Of a stretch of DNA of 64,000 nucleotides, positions 53,363 through 61,850 are shown in pieces. Made by a program: the position numbers and the translations under genes. Numbering within the stretch: the stretch's first letter is position 1; every line of letters starts with the position of its first letter. The notes beneath the pieces were generated by a model, which worked only from the letters and a program-made list of their open reading frames with translations, searched no databases and was not told the origin of the DNA. Source of the DNA: a bacterium. GTDB lineage: Bacteria > Krumholzibacteriota > Krumholzibacteriia > JACNKJ01. The stretch spans positions 1 to 64,000 of the forward strand of contig JAAEPZ010000247.1 in NCBI GenBank assembly GCA_024231955.1, in the 5' to 3' direction.

Positions 53363-55060
53363 CTACAGCCTCTCCCCCTCGGCTTCGGCCAACCCATCCT
53401 CGGCCCAGATCCCCAGTTTCTCCAGACAATCGAAATAGCATTGCGATGGACTCCCCTCGAGGTGGAAGGGTTTGAAGAACAGTTCGCGAAGCCAGAAGCG
53501 GCTGACTCGATCGGAGATCAACGCCTCGTACAGACGGGCACCGAGGTTGCGGCCCACGGACCTGGTGAGCGCCAGGTGCTGTGGACCCCGCAGCTGATAG
53601 TATCTGGTCGAGAACCCCGAGAGACTGCCCGTGTCGAGGAAAGTCTCTTCGGCCCGCAGATAGGAGAGCAGCAGCTCCGCCCTGATACGCCAATCCTTGC
53701 CGACGGTCTTCTCCTCGCGCAGGAACCGGAGCAGGTAGGGTTTGTCGCGACTCTTGCGCAGGGGGTTGATCAGCTTTGAGCCGAGGAAGACCAGAGCGTG
53801 ACGGATCACGCGCAGGTAGAAGTCGTCGGTGAGTGAGCGGGGGCGATCGCTGATCTTCGCCGAGCGTTCGTGGAGTACCCGAGCAGCCATCTCCGCGATG
53901 CGATTTTGCCCCGGTTCGATCAGCACGGCCAGATCCTTTGGCGGCAGGTATGAATCCTCACCCTGGGCCAGCGCCGACTGGACCTGCGCGAGATCGTCAC
54001 GGGTCCAGCCCGGCTTCCGGGCAAGGTCTCTGGCGAAATCCTCATCACCAACCCAGTAGACGTGGGGCGCCTCCTGCTCCAGCAGCGGGATGCGGAGGTA
54101 GCGGGCAATCCGTTTCAACGCGGCGCCGACCTCCCGGCCGAGATCCTCGCGGATCCAGGACTGATCGGGGAACTCTTCATCGTCGGCATAGAGGTAGGGT
54201 TCATGGAACGTGAGCCAGTAGATGTAGGACTGCAGTTTGACCAGTGGGGTGGCGCTCTGGATGCAGAGATCGCCCGAGTCCAGTTCGAGAATCTCGGGCG
54301 AGCGACCGTTCCAGTTGAGGCTCTCCCAGAAGAGCGGCTCGAAGTTCTGGAACACCCGCAGGACATCGGCTTCAATGTCACGCGCCTCCAGTTCACTCGT
54401 CAGGGCTGCGGGGAGATGCCCATCGGCCAGATGGAAGTCACCGAAGAAGACAAGGAGTGGGCGCTCCGGGTGCGTCTCGCGATAATCGGCGATCACGTTG
54501 GCGGCATGTGTGTCGCGCTCCTGCAGAGCCCGGTCGGGTGAGGCGACATCGCTGTTGAGACCGAGTACAGGCAGGGCGTGGCGTCGGGCGAGGCGCAACA
54601 GGGCGTGGATGGGTGCCCAGGGAAAATCCCACCAGGCCTCGCAGCGCACCAGATCCAGGAACTCACGTTCGGTCATCTGTCCGGCCAGGTAGGCGTCGAT
54701 ATCGGTCTGATAATGGGTGGGGATCATCTCCAGGGCCAGAGCCGGGTGGAAACCACGCTTGAGCAGTCGCCGCAGCACCCGCATCGCCGTCCGTTGGGAC
54801 TGGGCAAGACTGTGGAAATCGCCGAGCATTATGATATCTCCGGCCAACAGCCGCTCCGTCAGCTCATCGGGGGTGAGTTGCCGGCCGGTCCAGTCGGGGA
54901 ACTGGCGCTCATAGCGGCGTCGATAGCTGGCCAGGAAGGCGGGTTCGTCATCCAGTTGCTGGTGCAGTCGATACTCCAGCGCGGATTGCATCTCCCGTTG
55001 CAGATCCAGCCATTGCCTGAAATTCCTCTTGCTGTCGTCCACCGTCCCGTTCTTGCCCAT
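53363..55060 (-). CDS. ChaN-like (haem-binding/Tiki-superfamily) domain protein with long C-terminal region
   Basis: 565 residues without a clear signal peptide. The N-terminal 270 residues are ChaN/Cofac_haem_bdg-like: IIMLGDFHSLAQSQRTAMRV (the GD-H motif), LALEMIPTHYQTDIDAYLAG, and VFFGDFHLADGHLP. The later part (from about 330) is a separate, unrecognised region with helices (LAVLIEPGQNRIAEMAARVL, RFLREEKTVGKDWRIRAELL). Bacterial ChaN is usually a ~300-residue lipoprotein, so this is a much longer, apparently cytoplasmic variant. Convergent with mutT. Confidence 0.78.
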   Translation of the reverse strand: MGKNGTVDDSKRNFRQWLDLQREMQSALEYRLHQQLDDEPAFLASYRRRYERQFPDWTGRQLTPDELTERLLAGDIIMLGDFHSLAQSQRTAMRVLRRLLKRGFHPALALEMIPTHYQTDIDAYLAGQMTEREFLDLVRCEAWWDFPWAPIHALLRLARRHALPVLGLNSDVASPDRALQERDTHAANVIADYRETHPERPLLVFFGDFHLADGHLPAALTSELEARDIEADVLRVFQNFEPLFWESLNWNGRSPEILELDSGDLCIQSATPLVKLQSYIYWLTFHEPYLYADDEEFPDQSWIREDLGREVGAALKRIARYLRIPLLEQEAPHVYWVGDEDFARDLARKPGWTRDDLAQVQSALAQGEDSYLPPKDLAVLIEPGQNRIAEMAARVLHERSAKISDRPRSLTDDFYLRVIRHALVFLGSKLINPLRKSRDKPYLLRFLREEKTVGKDWRIRAELLLSYLRAEETFLDTGSLSGFSTRYYQLRGPQHLALTRSVGRNLGARLYEALISDRVSRFWLRELFFKPFHLEGSPSQCYFDCLEKLGIWAEDGLAEAEGERL

Positions 55061-55226
55061 GCGCTCACATCCTTTCGCGCGCCGTCACACGGAAATTCCG
55101 ATTGCAAGAAGTGGACACAGGCCGAGGAAACCTCGCCGGAGGGGGACGATGCGGGTCAAGCGGGAGTGAATGGGCTTTACACCACCCGTGTGCTGACCTA
55201 GATTCAGATCAAAGACAAGGAGCGTT

Positions 55227-55508
55227 ATGAGACTGAGTCCTGCGAAAATCGAGTACCTGGCGGATAAGATGATCAAGATCATGCGTGAGCGTGAGGACAT
55301 CAGCTTTCTCATCGAAGAGGATGAGTTGGCGCGGATCATCGGCTGGGAGATCACCGAAGAGTTGAAGATCGAGGATGAGATCGAAGATGAGGTCGACAAG
55401 GTGCTTGAGCAGTACGAGAGGCAGATCATGAACCAGGATATGGATCAGACGATGCTGCGCCGCAAGCTCAAGACGGAGATCGCCCGCAAGCGGGGGTACA
55501 CGATATGA
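55227..55508 (+). CDS. DUF507-family protein 1
   Basis: 93 residues, wholly helical and charged (MRLSPAKIEYLADKMIKIMR at the N-terminus, DEIEDEVDKVLEQYERQI in the middle, KRGYTI at the end). This is the DUF507 plan, a family of unknown role. AAGGAG precedes the ATG. It overlaps the next gene by 4 bases (ATGA at 55505). Confidence 0.85.
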   Translation: MRLSPAKIEYLADKMIKIMREREDISFLIEEDELARIIGWEITEELKIEDEIEDEVDKVLEQYERQIMNQDMDQTMLRRKLKTEIARKRGYTI

Positions 55509-55789
55509 GATTGAGCGAAGAGCGTATCGAGATTCTGGCCGGGCGTATCGCCGATCGATTGCTGGATGACGAACTCGTGGATATCATGGTCACCGAGCGG
55601 GTCTTCATGGATCTGGTGGAGATGTGGATCACCAGCGATCTGTTGATCGAGGAGGAGATCAACGAGGCGGCTGTGAAACGTGTGGAGAGTTACTCCCGCA
55701 AGATCGCTCACGGCTCCTCGGAGTGGGAGACGCTTCTCGAGCAGGCCAAGGAGGAGCTGGCGCGCGGACGCGGGTATCTGATCCGCTGA
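55505..55789 (+). CDS. DUF507-family protein 2
   Basis: 94 residues, paralogous to the preceding protein: MRLSEERIEILAGRIADRLL aligns with its N-terminus and RGRGYLI with its end. The pair probably arose by duplication and may form a heterodimer. Translationally coupled to copy 1. Confidence 0.85.
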   Translation: MRLSEERIEILAGRIADRLLDDELVDIMVTERVFMDLVEMWITSDLLIEEEINEAAVKRVESYSRKIAHGSSEWETLLEQAKEELARGRGYLIR

Positions 55790-55933
55790 CAACCTGCTTC
55801 GGGCTGCATGGGACGTTCGGAATCCCGTGTTGCCGGCTAGCGTGATATACGGCCTGAAGACGGCACTCGGCAAGCGGCGGGGTGGTGCCTTCGGGCCTTA
55901 TGATACCCGCGATCGCGGATCTGGCGAAACGAG

Positions 55934-57082
55934 ATGACGATGACCGATGACATGCAGCAGGAATACAGACCCCGCGTACCGCTTGCAGGCAAGCGGGTGC
56001 TCGCGGCCATGAGCGGCGGTGTGGATTCATCGGTTGTCGCCTCCATGTTGCTTGAGGCCGGAGCCGAGGTGGTGGGGATCACCTTCAGGAATTTCCGGTT
56101 TGCAGCGTCCAAGGCCCCCTCGCCCCGAAGCTGCTGCGCGAAGATGGCTGCCGCCGATGCGCAGGCGGTGTGCGGCATGCTGGGGATCCGGCATGTCATC
56201 GTGAACGAAACCAAACGCTTTACCGACGAGGTGATTCAGAATTTCGAGGATGAATATCACGCGGGCCGCACGCCGAATCCCTGCGTGCGCTGCAATGTGG
56301 CCGTGCGCTATCCGGTCTTGCTGGAGGAGGCGGAGAAGTTGGGTTGCGACTACGTGGCGACGGGACACTATGCGCGCTTCAGATCCTTCACCGATGCGGA
56401 GGGTGCGACCAGCCTGCGTCTGACCCGAGGCGTGGACGACAACAAGGACCAGAGCTACTTTCTCGCGGCGGTTGATCCGGCGCACTACGGGAAGATCCTC
56501 TTCCCTCTCGGTGAATTCCGCAAGCCGTGGACCCGCGCGCGTGCTGTCGGGATCGGACTCCATGTTCACGACAGGGTGGAGAGTCAGGATATCTGTTTCC
56601 TCGGTGGTGACAGTCTGCGGGAGTATCTCGCGGAGCGCGATCTGCTGAGCCCGGGGGAGATCGTTGATATGCGGGGCGACAAGCTCGGTGACCATGACGG
56701 CGTGGAACTGTACACGATCGGGCAGCGTCGCGGACTTGGGGTCGCCATGGGTAAGCCGGTATTCGTGACGGCAATTGATCCGCAAACCGGACATGTCGTG
56801 CTGGGTGACGAGAGCGATCTTGACGCCAGGCGTCTGACCTGCCGGGATGTCTGGATTCACGACGAGTTGCAGGGCGAAGCGGTTGCGGTCGAGGGCCTGA
56901 CGGCGCGGATTCGCTACCGGAGCCGGGGGTGCGCCGTGGAGACGGTGACCTTCCGGGATGGTCAGCTTGAGGTCATCTTTGCGGAGCCGGTGTCGGCTGC
57001 GGCTCCCGGGCAGAGTCTGGTGCTGTATCGTGACGAGTGTGTACTCGGGCACGGGATCATCGAGAGCGCCGAGAACCTCTGA
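55934..57082 (+). CDS. mnmA: tRNA-specific 2-thiouridylase MnmA
   Basis: Adds sulfur at U34 of Lys, Glu and Gln tRNAs. 382 residues. PP-loop SGGVDSS at 27-33, catalytic cysteines C117 (NPCVRCN) and C221 (SQDICFLGG), plus TGHYAR, YTIGQRRGLGV and the C-terminal beta-barrel region. It carries a Cys-rich insertion (RSCCAKMAAADAQAVCGMLG) seen in a subset of MnmA proteins. An ATG at 55940 is an alternative start. Confidence 0.95.
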   Translation: MTMTDDMQQEYRPRVPLAGKRVLAAMSGGVDSSVVASMLLEAGAEVVGITFRNFRFAASKAPSPRSCCAKMAAADAQAVCGMLGIRHVIVNETKRFTDEVIQNFEDEYHAGRTPNPCVRCNVAVRYPVLLEEAEKLGCDYVATGHYARFRSFTDAEGATSLRLTRGVDDNKDQSYFLAAVDPAHYGKILFPLGEFRKPWTRARAVGIGLHVHDRVESQDICFLGGDSLREYLAERDLLSPGEIVDMRGDKLGDHDGVELYTIGQRRGLGVAMGKPVFVTAIDPQTGHVVLGDESDLDARRLTCRDVWIHDELQGEAVAVEGLTARIRYRSRGCAVETVTFRDGQLEVIFAEPVSAAAPGQSLVLYRDECVLGHGIIESAENL

Positions 57083-57100
57083 CCTGCCACAACGGACAAG

Positions 57101-57152
57101 AAAAACCCTCATCGATTTCGAGTGACGCGCTCGAGCTCGATGAGGGTTTTTT
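57101..57152. terminator. Bidirectional terminator between mnmA and the EEP-family gene
   Basis: AAAAACCCTCATCGA (57101-57115) pairs perfectly with TCGATGAGGGTTTTT (57137-57151). The A-run on the left and T-run on the right let it work in both directions for these convergent genes. A small inner stem CGAG/CTCG sits in the loop. Confidence 0.9.
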
Positions 57153-57168
57153 CGCTCCCGGAATCGTC

Positions 57169-57269
57169 GCAAAATGGCTATGCCATTTTGCTTACACGAA
57201 GAATTGAAAATGCTCCGCATTTCCGATTCTACCACTCAAACGCATTGCAAGACGGCGGAACCGTTTTGC
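57169..57269. repeat. Three consecutive short hairpins downstream of the EEP-family gene
   Basis: GCAAAATGGC (57169-57178) / GCCATTTTGC (57182-57191); AAATGC (57208-57213) / GCATTT (57217-57222); GCAAGACGG (57247-57255) / CCGTTTTGC (57261-57269, one wobble). All three have loops of 3-5 bases. They lie between the minus-strand gene's stop and its terminator. Confidence 0.6.
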
Positions 57270-57273
57270 GGCG

Positions 57274-58494
57274 CTACTTCAACAGAACCAGCCTTGTGGT
57301 GGCCTGGGGCTCACCGTTGAGGCTGAGGCGCGCCATGTAGAGACCGGCGCTCAGTCCGTCAGCTTGCCAATCGAAATTGTAGCTGCCGGCGGGGGAGAAC
57401 TCGTCGACCAGAACCGCCTGGCGACGGCCGCTGACATCGAAGATCTCCAGACGGAGGCGACCGTCGACGGGAATCGAGAAATTCAGCGTGGTCGTCGGGT
57501 TGAACGGGTTCGGCCATGCGGACAGGTGGAGGCCGTCGGGTGCGGCGACCGGCACGGCGATGGCATCTTCATATTCGATCTGAACGATCACGGGCAGGTG
57601 ATCGCTGCTCTGGCGCAGCGCTTCGGCGATGACGTCGCCCACGGCGGTATTGCCGTTGTAGGTGATCGCCCTGTTCAGATGGGCACCGTCGTTGCCGTAG
57701 GCGATGTAGGTTTCGTCTACGAGATCGAGACCGGCTCCATCAAGCATCGTCTGGCTGGCCAGGATGAAGTCGAATCTGTCATCCAGACCGCCTGTGGCGC
57801 CGCCACTCAGACTGGTGCGGGTGCTCTGCGTGTGGATGTGACGGAAAGTGTAGCTGTCGTGCCAGTTGCCCGGACGGTTGATCGGATCGTGGAACTGGCC
57901 GTTGCCGGGTTCGAGCAGCTTGCCGTAGGCGGCTTCGCCCGAGGTGTAGAGGTTGAAGTCGCCCGCAACCAGGAAGTTGGTTCCCGGAGCGAGCAGATCG
58001 CTGTGCTCGCGCAAAACGGTGACCTCGGCCAGACGGCGGGCGGCATTACTGCTCCCGGAGCTGGCTTTAAGATGCATGGAATAGAGACGGAAGGTGTCGC
58101 CCGAGGCTGTGACCTCCAAATCCCACCACTCGATGTCGCGCAGATCGGTGTCCAGAAAGCCATTATCGAGCACATCGAAGATATCGGACTTGATGAACAG
58201 GGCGCGGTCGGTATCATAGCTGTTGTGGTAGGGGGCCAGTGACCATTCGCCAGGTTCAAGGTAGTTGAGGATCTGGGTCCTGAAGTAGTTGGCGCTCGTC
58301 TGATTGGACATTTCCTGCACAACCACCAGATCGGGCTCGATGTCTGCTAAAACTGTCCGGAAATAGGGTACGCGGCTGGCGGCTGAACTACTGGAGAAAT
58401 TGAGAACGTTCCAGTTGCACATTCTGAACTCATCGGCGAGGGTGGGTACTGCAATGATGAGCAGGATCAGCAGCGCGGTAAAGCGTCGAAGCAT
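57274..58494 (-). CDS. Secreted endonuclease/exonuclease/phosphatase-family protein with FlgD/T9SS-like tail
   Basis: 406 residues. A signal peptide (RRFTALLILLIIAVPTLA) precedes an EEP domain: CNWNVLNFSSS, VVVQEM (Glu), VAGDFNLYTSGEA (Asp, Asn), LDDRFDFILAS and SSDHLPVIVQIE (catalytic Asp-His). The last 85 residues are a FlgD-like C-terminal module (LSAWPNPFNPTTTLNFSIPV, LEIFDVSGRR, WQADGLSAGLYMARL). It probably acts outside the cell as a nuclease or phosphodiesterase. The start is placed at the ATG at 58494 (minus strand), after AAAGGA; an in-frame ATG at 58611 would destroy the signal peptide. Confidence 0.87.
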   Translation of the reverse strand: MLRRFTALLILLIIAVPTLADEFRMCNWNVLNFSSSSAASRVPYFRTVLADIEPDLVVVQEMSNQTSANYFRTQILNYLEPGEWSLAPYHNSYDTDRALFIKSDIFDVLDNGFLDTDLRDIEWWDLEVTASGDTFRLYSMHLKASSGSSNAARRLAEVTVLREHSDLLAPGTNFLVAGDFNLYTSGEAAYGKLLEPGNGQFHDPINRPGNWHDSYTFRHIHTQSTRTSLSGGATGGLDDRFDFILASQTMLDGAGLDLVDETYIAYGNDGAHLNRAITYNGNTAVGDVIAEALRQSSDHLPVIVQIEYEDAIAVPVAAPDGLHLSAWPNPFNPTTTLNFSIPVDGRLRLEIFDVSGRRQAVLVDEFSPAGSYNFDWQADGLSAGLYMARLSLNGEPQATTRLVLLK

Positions 58495-58616
58495 GAGAGG
58501 ATTTTCCTTTCCATGAGAGGTAGCAGGAACATAGGTATTATAGCATGAGACGCAAGAGGATGATAAGCTCAGCTTACACAAGAGGTGCGGCAGGAAACTG
58601 TAAGTCACCAAAGGGT

Positions 58617-59552
58617 ATGCCGTGGAGGGAGCTGCAGTCTTTTACAGTTGTCATATGCTTGTCGTATATCATTGCCGTAACGGCAGCCGAGGCCCGGATC
58701 AATGTGGAGATGGACAATATCCCCGAGGATCGCCTCCTGGCCGAGGACGTGCGCCGAGAGGTCGAATCCGCCCTGACCTTCTATCCTGACGACCTCCTGC
58801 TCCGGGCCACCGAAAACGGCCAGACGCTGCTTGTGCGGGTAGCGCCGAATCAGCGTCAGTTCTTCGAATGGTCGGGGGGGCGCAGCCCTGAGTGGGCGGC
58901 CGGTTTGACCATAGAGAGCGGCAGAGTGATCCTGTTGGAGAAGAGCTACCTGCGGGATCGGGGGAGGATGCGGCAGTTGATTCGTCATGAGGTGGCGCAT
59001 GCGGTACTGGAGCGACTGCTGCGGGGGCAGCGGGTGCCGCACTGGTTCCATGAGGGTTTCGCCCAGAAGCAGGCTGCCGAATGGGATATCCGAGCGATGG
59101 GGCAGTTGTCGCTGGTCGGCTGGCTGAACCGGGGCATCCCCCTGGCCGAGATGGAGCGGGGATTCCCGGCGCAGGGACCCCGAGCGCGTCTGGCCTACGC
59201 CGAGGCGCAGGCGGCCGTGCTGGAGCTTGCTGTCGACCCTGAGCGGTGGAATCGGCTGCTGCACCTGCTGGCCGACGGCCAATCGTTCGATTCAGCTCTC
59301 CGCAGCACCATCGGAATGGGTCTGGCGGCTTTCTGTGACGACTTCGATGACCGGGTGATGCGGAGATATCGGCGACTCGGCTTCCAGTATTCCGGATCGG
59401 TGGTTCTCGTCGTGATGATTATGCTTCTGATAGTTGGCGGTTTACGCGCTCGGAGGCGGGCGGTAGCCGTCGTCGGGAAGAATAATGGCGATAATGAGCA
59501 GGAAAGTTTCTGGAGAGGCAGAGGGTGGATTGACAGGGGCGGGGAAGGCTGA
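58617..59552 (+). CDS. Putative zinc metallopeptidase (peptidase-MA-like), membrane-anchored
   Basis: 311 residues with an N-terminal export segment (FTVVICLSYIIAVTAAEA) and a C-terminal membrane helix (SGSVVLVVMIMLLIVGGL). The middle has the gluzincin motif RHEVAHAVLE (HExxH) followed by HEGFAQKQA, whose Glu is the likely third zinc ligand. The substrate is unknown. The start is uncertain: ATG at 58617 (after AAAGGG, but very close) or ATG at 58545, which has no ribosome binding site. Confidence 0.78.
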   Translation: MPWRELQSFTVVICLSYIIAVTAAEARINVEMDNIPEDRLLAEDVRREVESALTFYPDDLLLRATENGQTLLVRVAPNQRQFFEWSGGRSPEWAAGLTIESGRVILLEKSYLRDRGRMRQLIRHEVAHAVLERLLRGQRVPHWFHEGFAQKQAAEWDIRAMGQLSLVGWLNRGIPLAEMERGFPAQGPRARLAYAEAQAAVLELAVDPERWNRLLHLLADGQSFDSALRSTIGMGLAAFCDDFDDRVMRRYRRLGFQYSGSVVLVVMIMLLIVGGLRARRRAVAVVGKNNGDNEQESFWRGRGWIDRGGEG

Positions 59553-59634
59553 TATATTGCGCTCCGGCCTGAAAAGGGATTGGCCTCCAGATTGGGGTTG
59601 TGGCATATTGCGTGTCCCGATCCGGATTGAATAT

Positions 59635-59716
59635 GGAGGACTAGCCTAACTGGTAAGGCAGCGGTCTTGAAAACCGCCGCGCCTAGCGCTTGGGGGTTCG
59701 AGTCCCTCGTCCTCCG
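59635..59716 (+). tRNA. tRNA-Ser(TGA)
   Basis: Acceptor stem GGAGGAC (59635-59641) pairs with GTCCTCC (59709-59715), discriminator G at 59716. Anticodon stem GCGGT/ACCGC with loop CTTGAAA gives anticodon TGA (Ser, UCA). It has the long variable arm of class II tRNAs. Confidence 0.95.
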
Positions 59717-59758
59717 CCTTACGATGGAGATGCCGGCATATCGGCAATCAGGTTACCG

Positions 59759-59848
59759 GGAGAGGTGACCGAGTTGGCTGAAGGTGCTCGCCTGCTAAGC
59801 GAGTGTGGGTTTTATCGCTCACCCAGGGTTCGAATCCCTGCCTCTCCG
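59759..59848 (+). tRNA. tRNA-Ser(GCT)
   Basis: Acceptor stem GGAGAGG (59759-59765) pairs with CCTCTCC (59841-59847), discriminator G at 59848. Anticodon stem CTCGC/GCGAG with loop CTGCTAA gives anticodon GCT (Ser, AGC/AGU). A large variable arm is present. Confidence 0.95.
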
Positions 59849-59883
59849 CCGTTTTTGAGTGCTGCGGCTTCGGCCAAAGCAAT

Positions 59884-59957
59884 GCGCCCATAGCTCAACT
59901 GGATAGATCGCCTGACTACGGATCAGGAGGTTGGGGGTTCGAATCCTCCTGGGCGTA
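59884..59957 (+). tRNA. tRNA-Arg(ACG)
   Basis: Acceptor stem GCGCCCA (59884-59890) pairs with TGGGCGT (59950-59956, one wobble), discriminator A at 59957. Anticodon stem CCTGA/TCAGG with loop CTACGGA gives anticodon ACG (Arg, CGN after inosine modification). It ends about 10 bases before a terminator and 46 before the integrase stop codon, so it is the probable insertion target of the element to the right. Confidence 0.95.
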
Positions 59958-59966
59958 CCCATAAAA

Positions 59967-60005
59967 GCCCCCGTTGCAATGACTTGCAGCGGGGACTTTT
60001 CTTTT
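59967..60005 (+). terminator. Rho-independent terminator after tRNA-Arg
   Basis: GCCCCCGTTGCAA (59967-59979) pairs with TTGCAGCGGGGAC (59984-59996) with two wobbles or mismatches, then TTTTCTTTT. It ends the tRNA transcript right beside the integrase stop. Confidence 0.85.
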
Positions 60006-61245
60006 AAGTTGCAGCGGATTTTGCATTTGTGCCCAATTTGTGCCCACTTCGTTTTGAGTTTGCTCCAAAGACCAACTTTCCCATCATGCGCGCAGCCTCC
60101 AGTGTCATCGACGGAAACAGGTGTCCATAGATATCCATAGTCACCATGATCGAGCTGTGTCCCATCATCTCACAGATCGCTTTTGGAGGTACTCTATGCA
60201 TAATCTGGATCGCCGCGAATGTGTGACGCAGGCTGTGCCAAGTCAGAGGTTTCCTGGGGCCAGTTCGTGAGGCCAGGCCGCGAAGCTCCCCTTCACTGGC
60301 TATCCTTTTCCAATACACACTACTGATCGTGTCCGGGTGGATTGGCTTTCCGGATCCAGAGTCGAATACAAAAGTATCACCGGAAGGATTGCCCTTATAG
60401 AGCTTGAACTCGTTGATTATCGGCACCAGTTCCGGAGCAAGATCAACAGTTCTGTGTGAGGTTTCTGTTTTTGGGGAGTGGATGATTCCATTTGCGTAGT
60501 TCTCGCCGATACTCAGAGTGGGGGATTGTGGATCCCGAACATCAAGATTGGACCACCGAAGTGCACATAGTTCACCGCGTCGCGGCCCGGCACAGATCGA
60601 CAAGACGACCATCATATACACGTCAAAGCTGATGCGTCTGGCAGTCTCAAGAGCTATCTGCTCTTCTCCTCGGTCAATGTCCAGAGGGATGGCGTCGGTC
60701 TTTCGCTTTTTAAATTTCTGGAGCTTCAATGCAGGATTGCTGGGTATATACGTACCCACGGCATCCTGGAGAATCGTACCCAAAAGAGTGAGGATAGCAT
60801 TCAGACTACGTTCACTCAGATAGCCCTTGGGGGCTTGGCGCGGCCGGCTCGGTTCCATATGATCAGGCCGAAGGAACTGATCGATCAGATCGACTCGGAA
60901 GCGTTTCACAACCTCTTGATTGATATGGGAGAGTTTGATTGCTCCGAGTCCAAACTCCGAGTGTAGAAGATAGAGTCTGATTTGCCCATCGTAGGTTTCC
61001 CAGGTACCTGGCTTTAATGTGTGCTTGCGTTCCCGTATCCATAGCTGCACGAAATCTTTAAAGGTGAGTTTATTGTGATTCGTCTGCAGGGTGCCTGCAT
61101 CGATCTTGTTGAGAAGGCCACGAAGCTCACGTTCAGCTAATCTCTTACTCTTGCCGCCATCACTGGGGACTTCCCGATGCCGTTTGCCTTTGGCATCGCG
61201 GTAATCCATAACCCATTTCTCTCGGTACCATCGCACAGTAGCCAT
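60004..61245 (-). CDS. int: Tyrosine recombinase (phage/ICE-type integrase)
   Basis: 413 residues. An AP2/arm-binding-like N-terminus (VRWYREKWVMDYRDAKGKRH) is followed by a SAM-like core-binding domain (about 60-165) and the catalytic domain. The catalytic set is complete: Arg222 (AGPRRGELCALRW), Lys259, His337 and Arg340 (HSLRHTFA), His363 (MGHSSIMVT) and nucleophile Tyr373 (DIYGHLF). Its 3' end is 46 bases from tRNA-Arg, the usual arrangement for elements that insert into tRNA genes. The minus-strand start has GGTGAT upstream. Confidence 0.95.
   Translation of the reverse strand: MATVRWYREKWVMDYRDAKGKRHREVPSDGGKSKRLAERELRGLLNKIDAGTLQTNHNKLTFKDFVQLWIRERKHTLKPGTWETYDGQIRLYLLHSEFGLGAIKLSHINQEVVKRFRVDLIDQFLRPDHMEPSRPRQAPKGYLSERSLNAILTLLGTILQDAVGTYIPSNPALKLQKFKKRKTDAIPLDIDRGEEQIALETARRISFDVYMMVVLSICAGPRRGELCALRWSNLDVRDPQSPTLSIGENYANGIIHSPKTETSHRTVDLAPELVPIINEFKLYKGNPSGDTFVFDSGSGKPIHPDTISSVYWKRIASEGELRGLASRTGPRKPLTWHSLRHTFAAIQIMHRVPPKAICEMMGHSSIMVTMDIYGHLFPSMTLEAARMMGKLVFGANSKRSGHKLGTNAKSAAT
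60025..60046. repeat. Tandem 11-bp direct repeat at the end of the integrase gene
   Basis: ATTTGTGCCCA occurs twice in immediate succession (60025-60035 and 60036-60046) inside the last codons of the integrase. A further pair, TTGCAGCGG, is at 59984-59992 and 60009-60017. Repeats beside the attachment site are typical of recombinase arm or accessory-factor sites. Confidence 0.7.
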
Positions 61246-61268
61246 ATGATCACCAATTCCTAGGGCAA

Positions 61269-61850
61269 TTAGATAAAAGAGTAAAACCCAAGGGTGACTC
61301 CCGAGGGTTCAATATCAGTTCCGATTAGCATTCCGAATCGTGATGTCAGAAGGATAATCAAACCAGCAGATGCACTCAGCATCGATCTCGAGTCTGCTTG
61401 AATCCAATACTCTCCATAAAGCCCCAGTTCCCTGGTTGGATCAAATCGCAGTTCATATTGATCCACATGCGAATACCCTGTTCCAAAGTACACACCTACA
61501 TATCTTGTGAGAACGTGTGTAATGCCAACGTTGATTGAGAACCAACGATCATCAACTTCCAACAATTGATCACCCCACTGAGATACCTGAAGTGGAGTGA
61601 TGTCGGAGTAATATTCAGTTATTCCTTCACCGAGGGGAAAGCTGCTCCAGGCATGTACGAAGAAGCCGATGTCCCGTCTATTAAGGGAAAAAGCCAATAC
61701 TCCATTTGTAAGAGCAGGGATGTGGCAGGAGAATCCGAACGCAGAATATTTCCCTGAGAGAAGATCAGAAGAATCAAGTTCAGAGGCCTTTGAATAAACA
61801 GTGGAAGTGCAAAGGAGCCCCACGAGCAAAATGGCTACCGAAGATTTCAT
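61269..61850 (-). CDS. Putative small outer-membrane beta-barrel protein
   Basis: 193 residues with a signal peptide (SSVAILLVGLLCTSTVYS). The rest is alternating beta strands with aromatic ends (VGVYFGTGYSHVDQYELRF, LSASAGLIILLTSRFG) and the end reads GVTLGFYSFI. No family is recognised. It lies 23 bases beyond the integrase start on the same strand, so it may be cargo of the element. Base composition here is AT-richer than the flanking chromosome by eye. Confidence 0.6.
   Translation of the reverse strand: MKSSVAILLVGLLCTSTVYSKASELDSSDLLSGKYSAFGFSCHIPALTNGVLAFSLNRRDIGFFVHAWSSFPLGEGITEYYSDITPLQVSQWGDQLLEVDDRWFSINVGITHVLTRYVGVYFGTGYSHVDQYELRFDPTRELGLYGEYWIQADSRSMLSASAGLIILLTSRFGMLIGTDIEPSGVTLGFYSFI

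Noticed and set aside
57364..58242. 292-codon plus-strand frame over the EEP gene
   Set aside because: Antisense shadow; Val/Gly/Asp-rich with no motif, while the minus-strand protein has a signal peptide and catalytic residues.
59935..59957. Second attachment site (copy of tRNA-Arg 3' end) within the window
   Set aside because: Not found between 60 and 64 kb; must lie outside if the element is intact.
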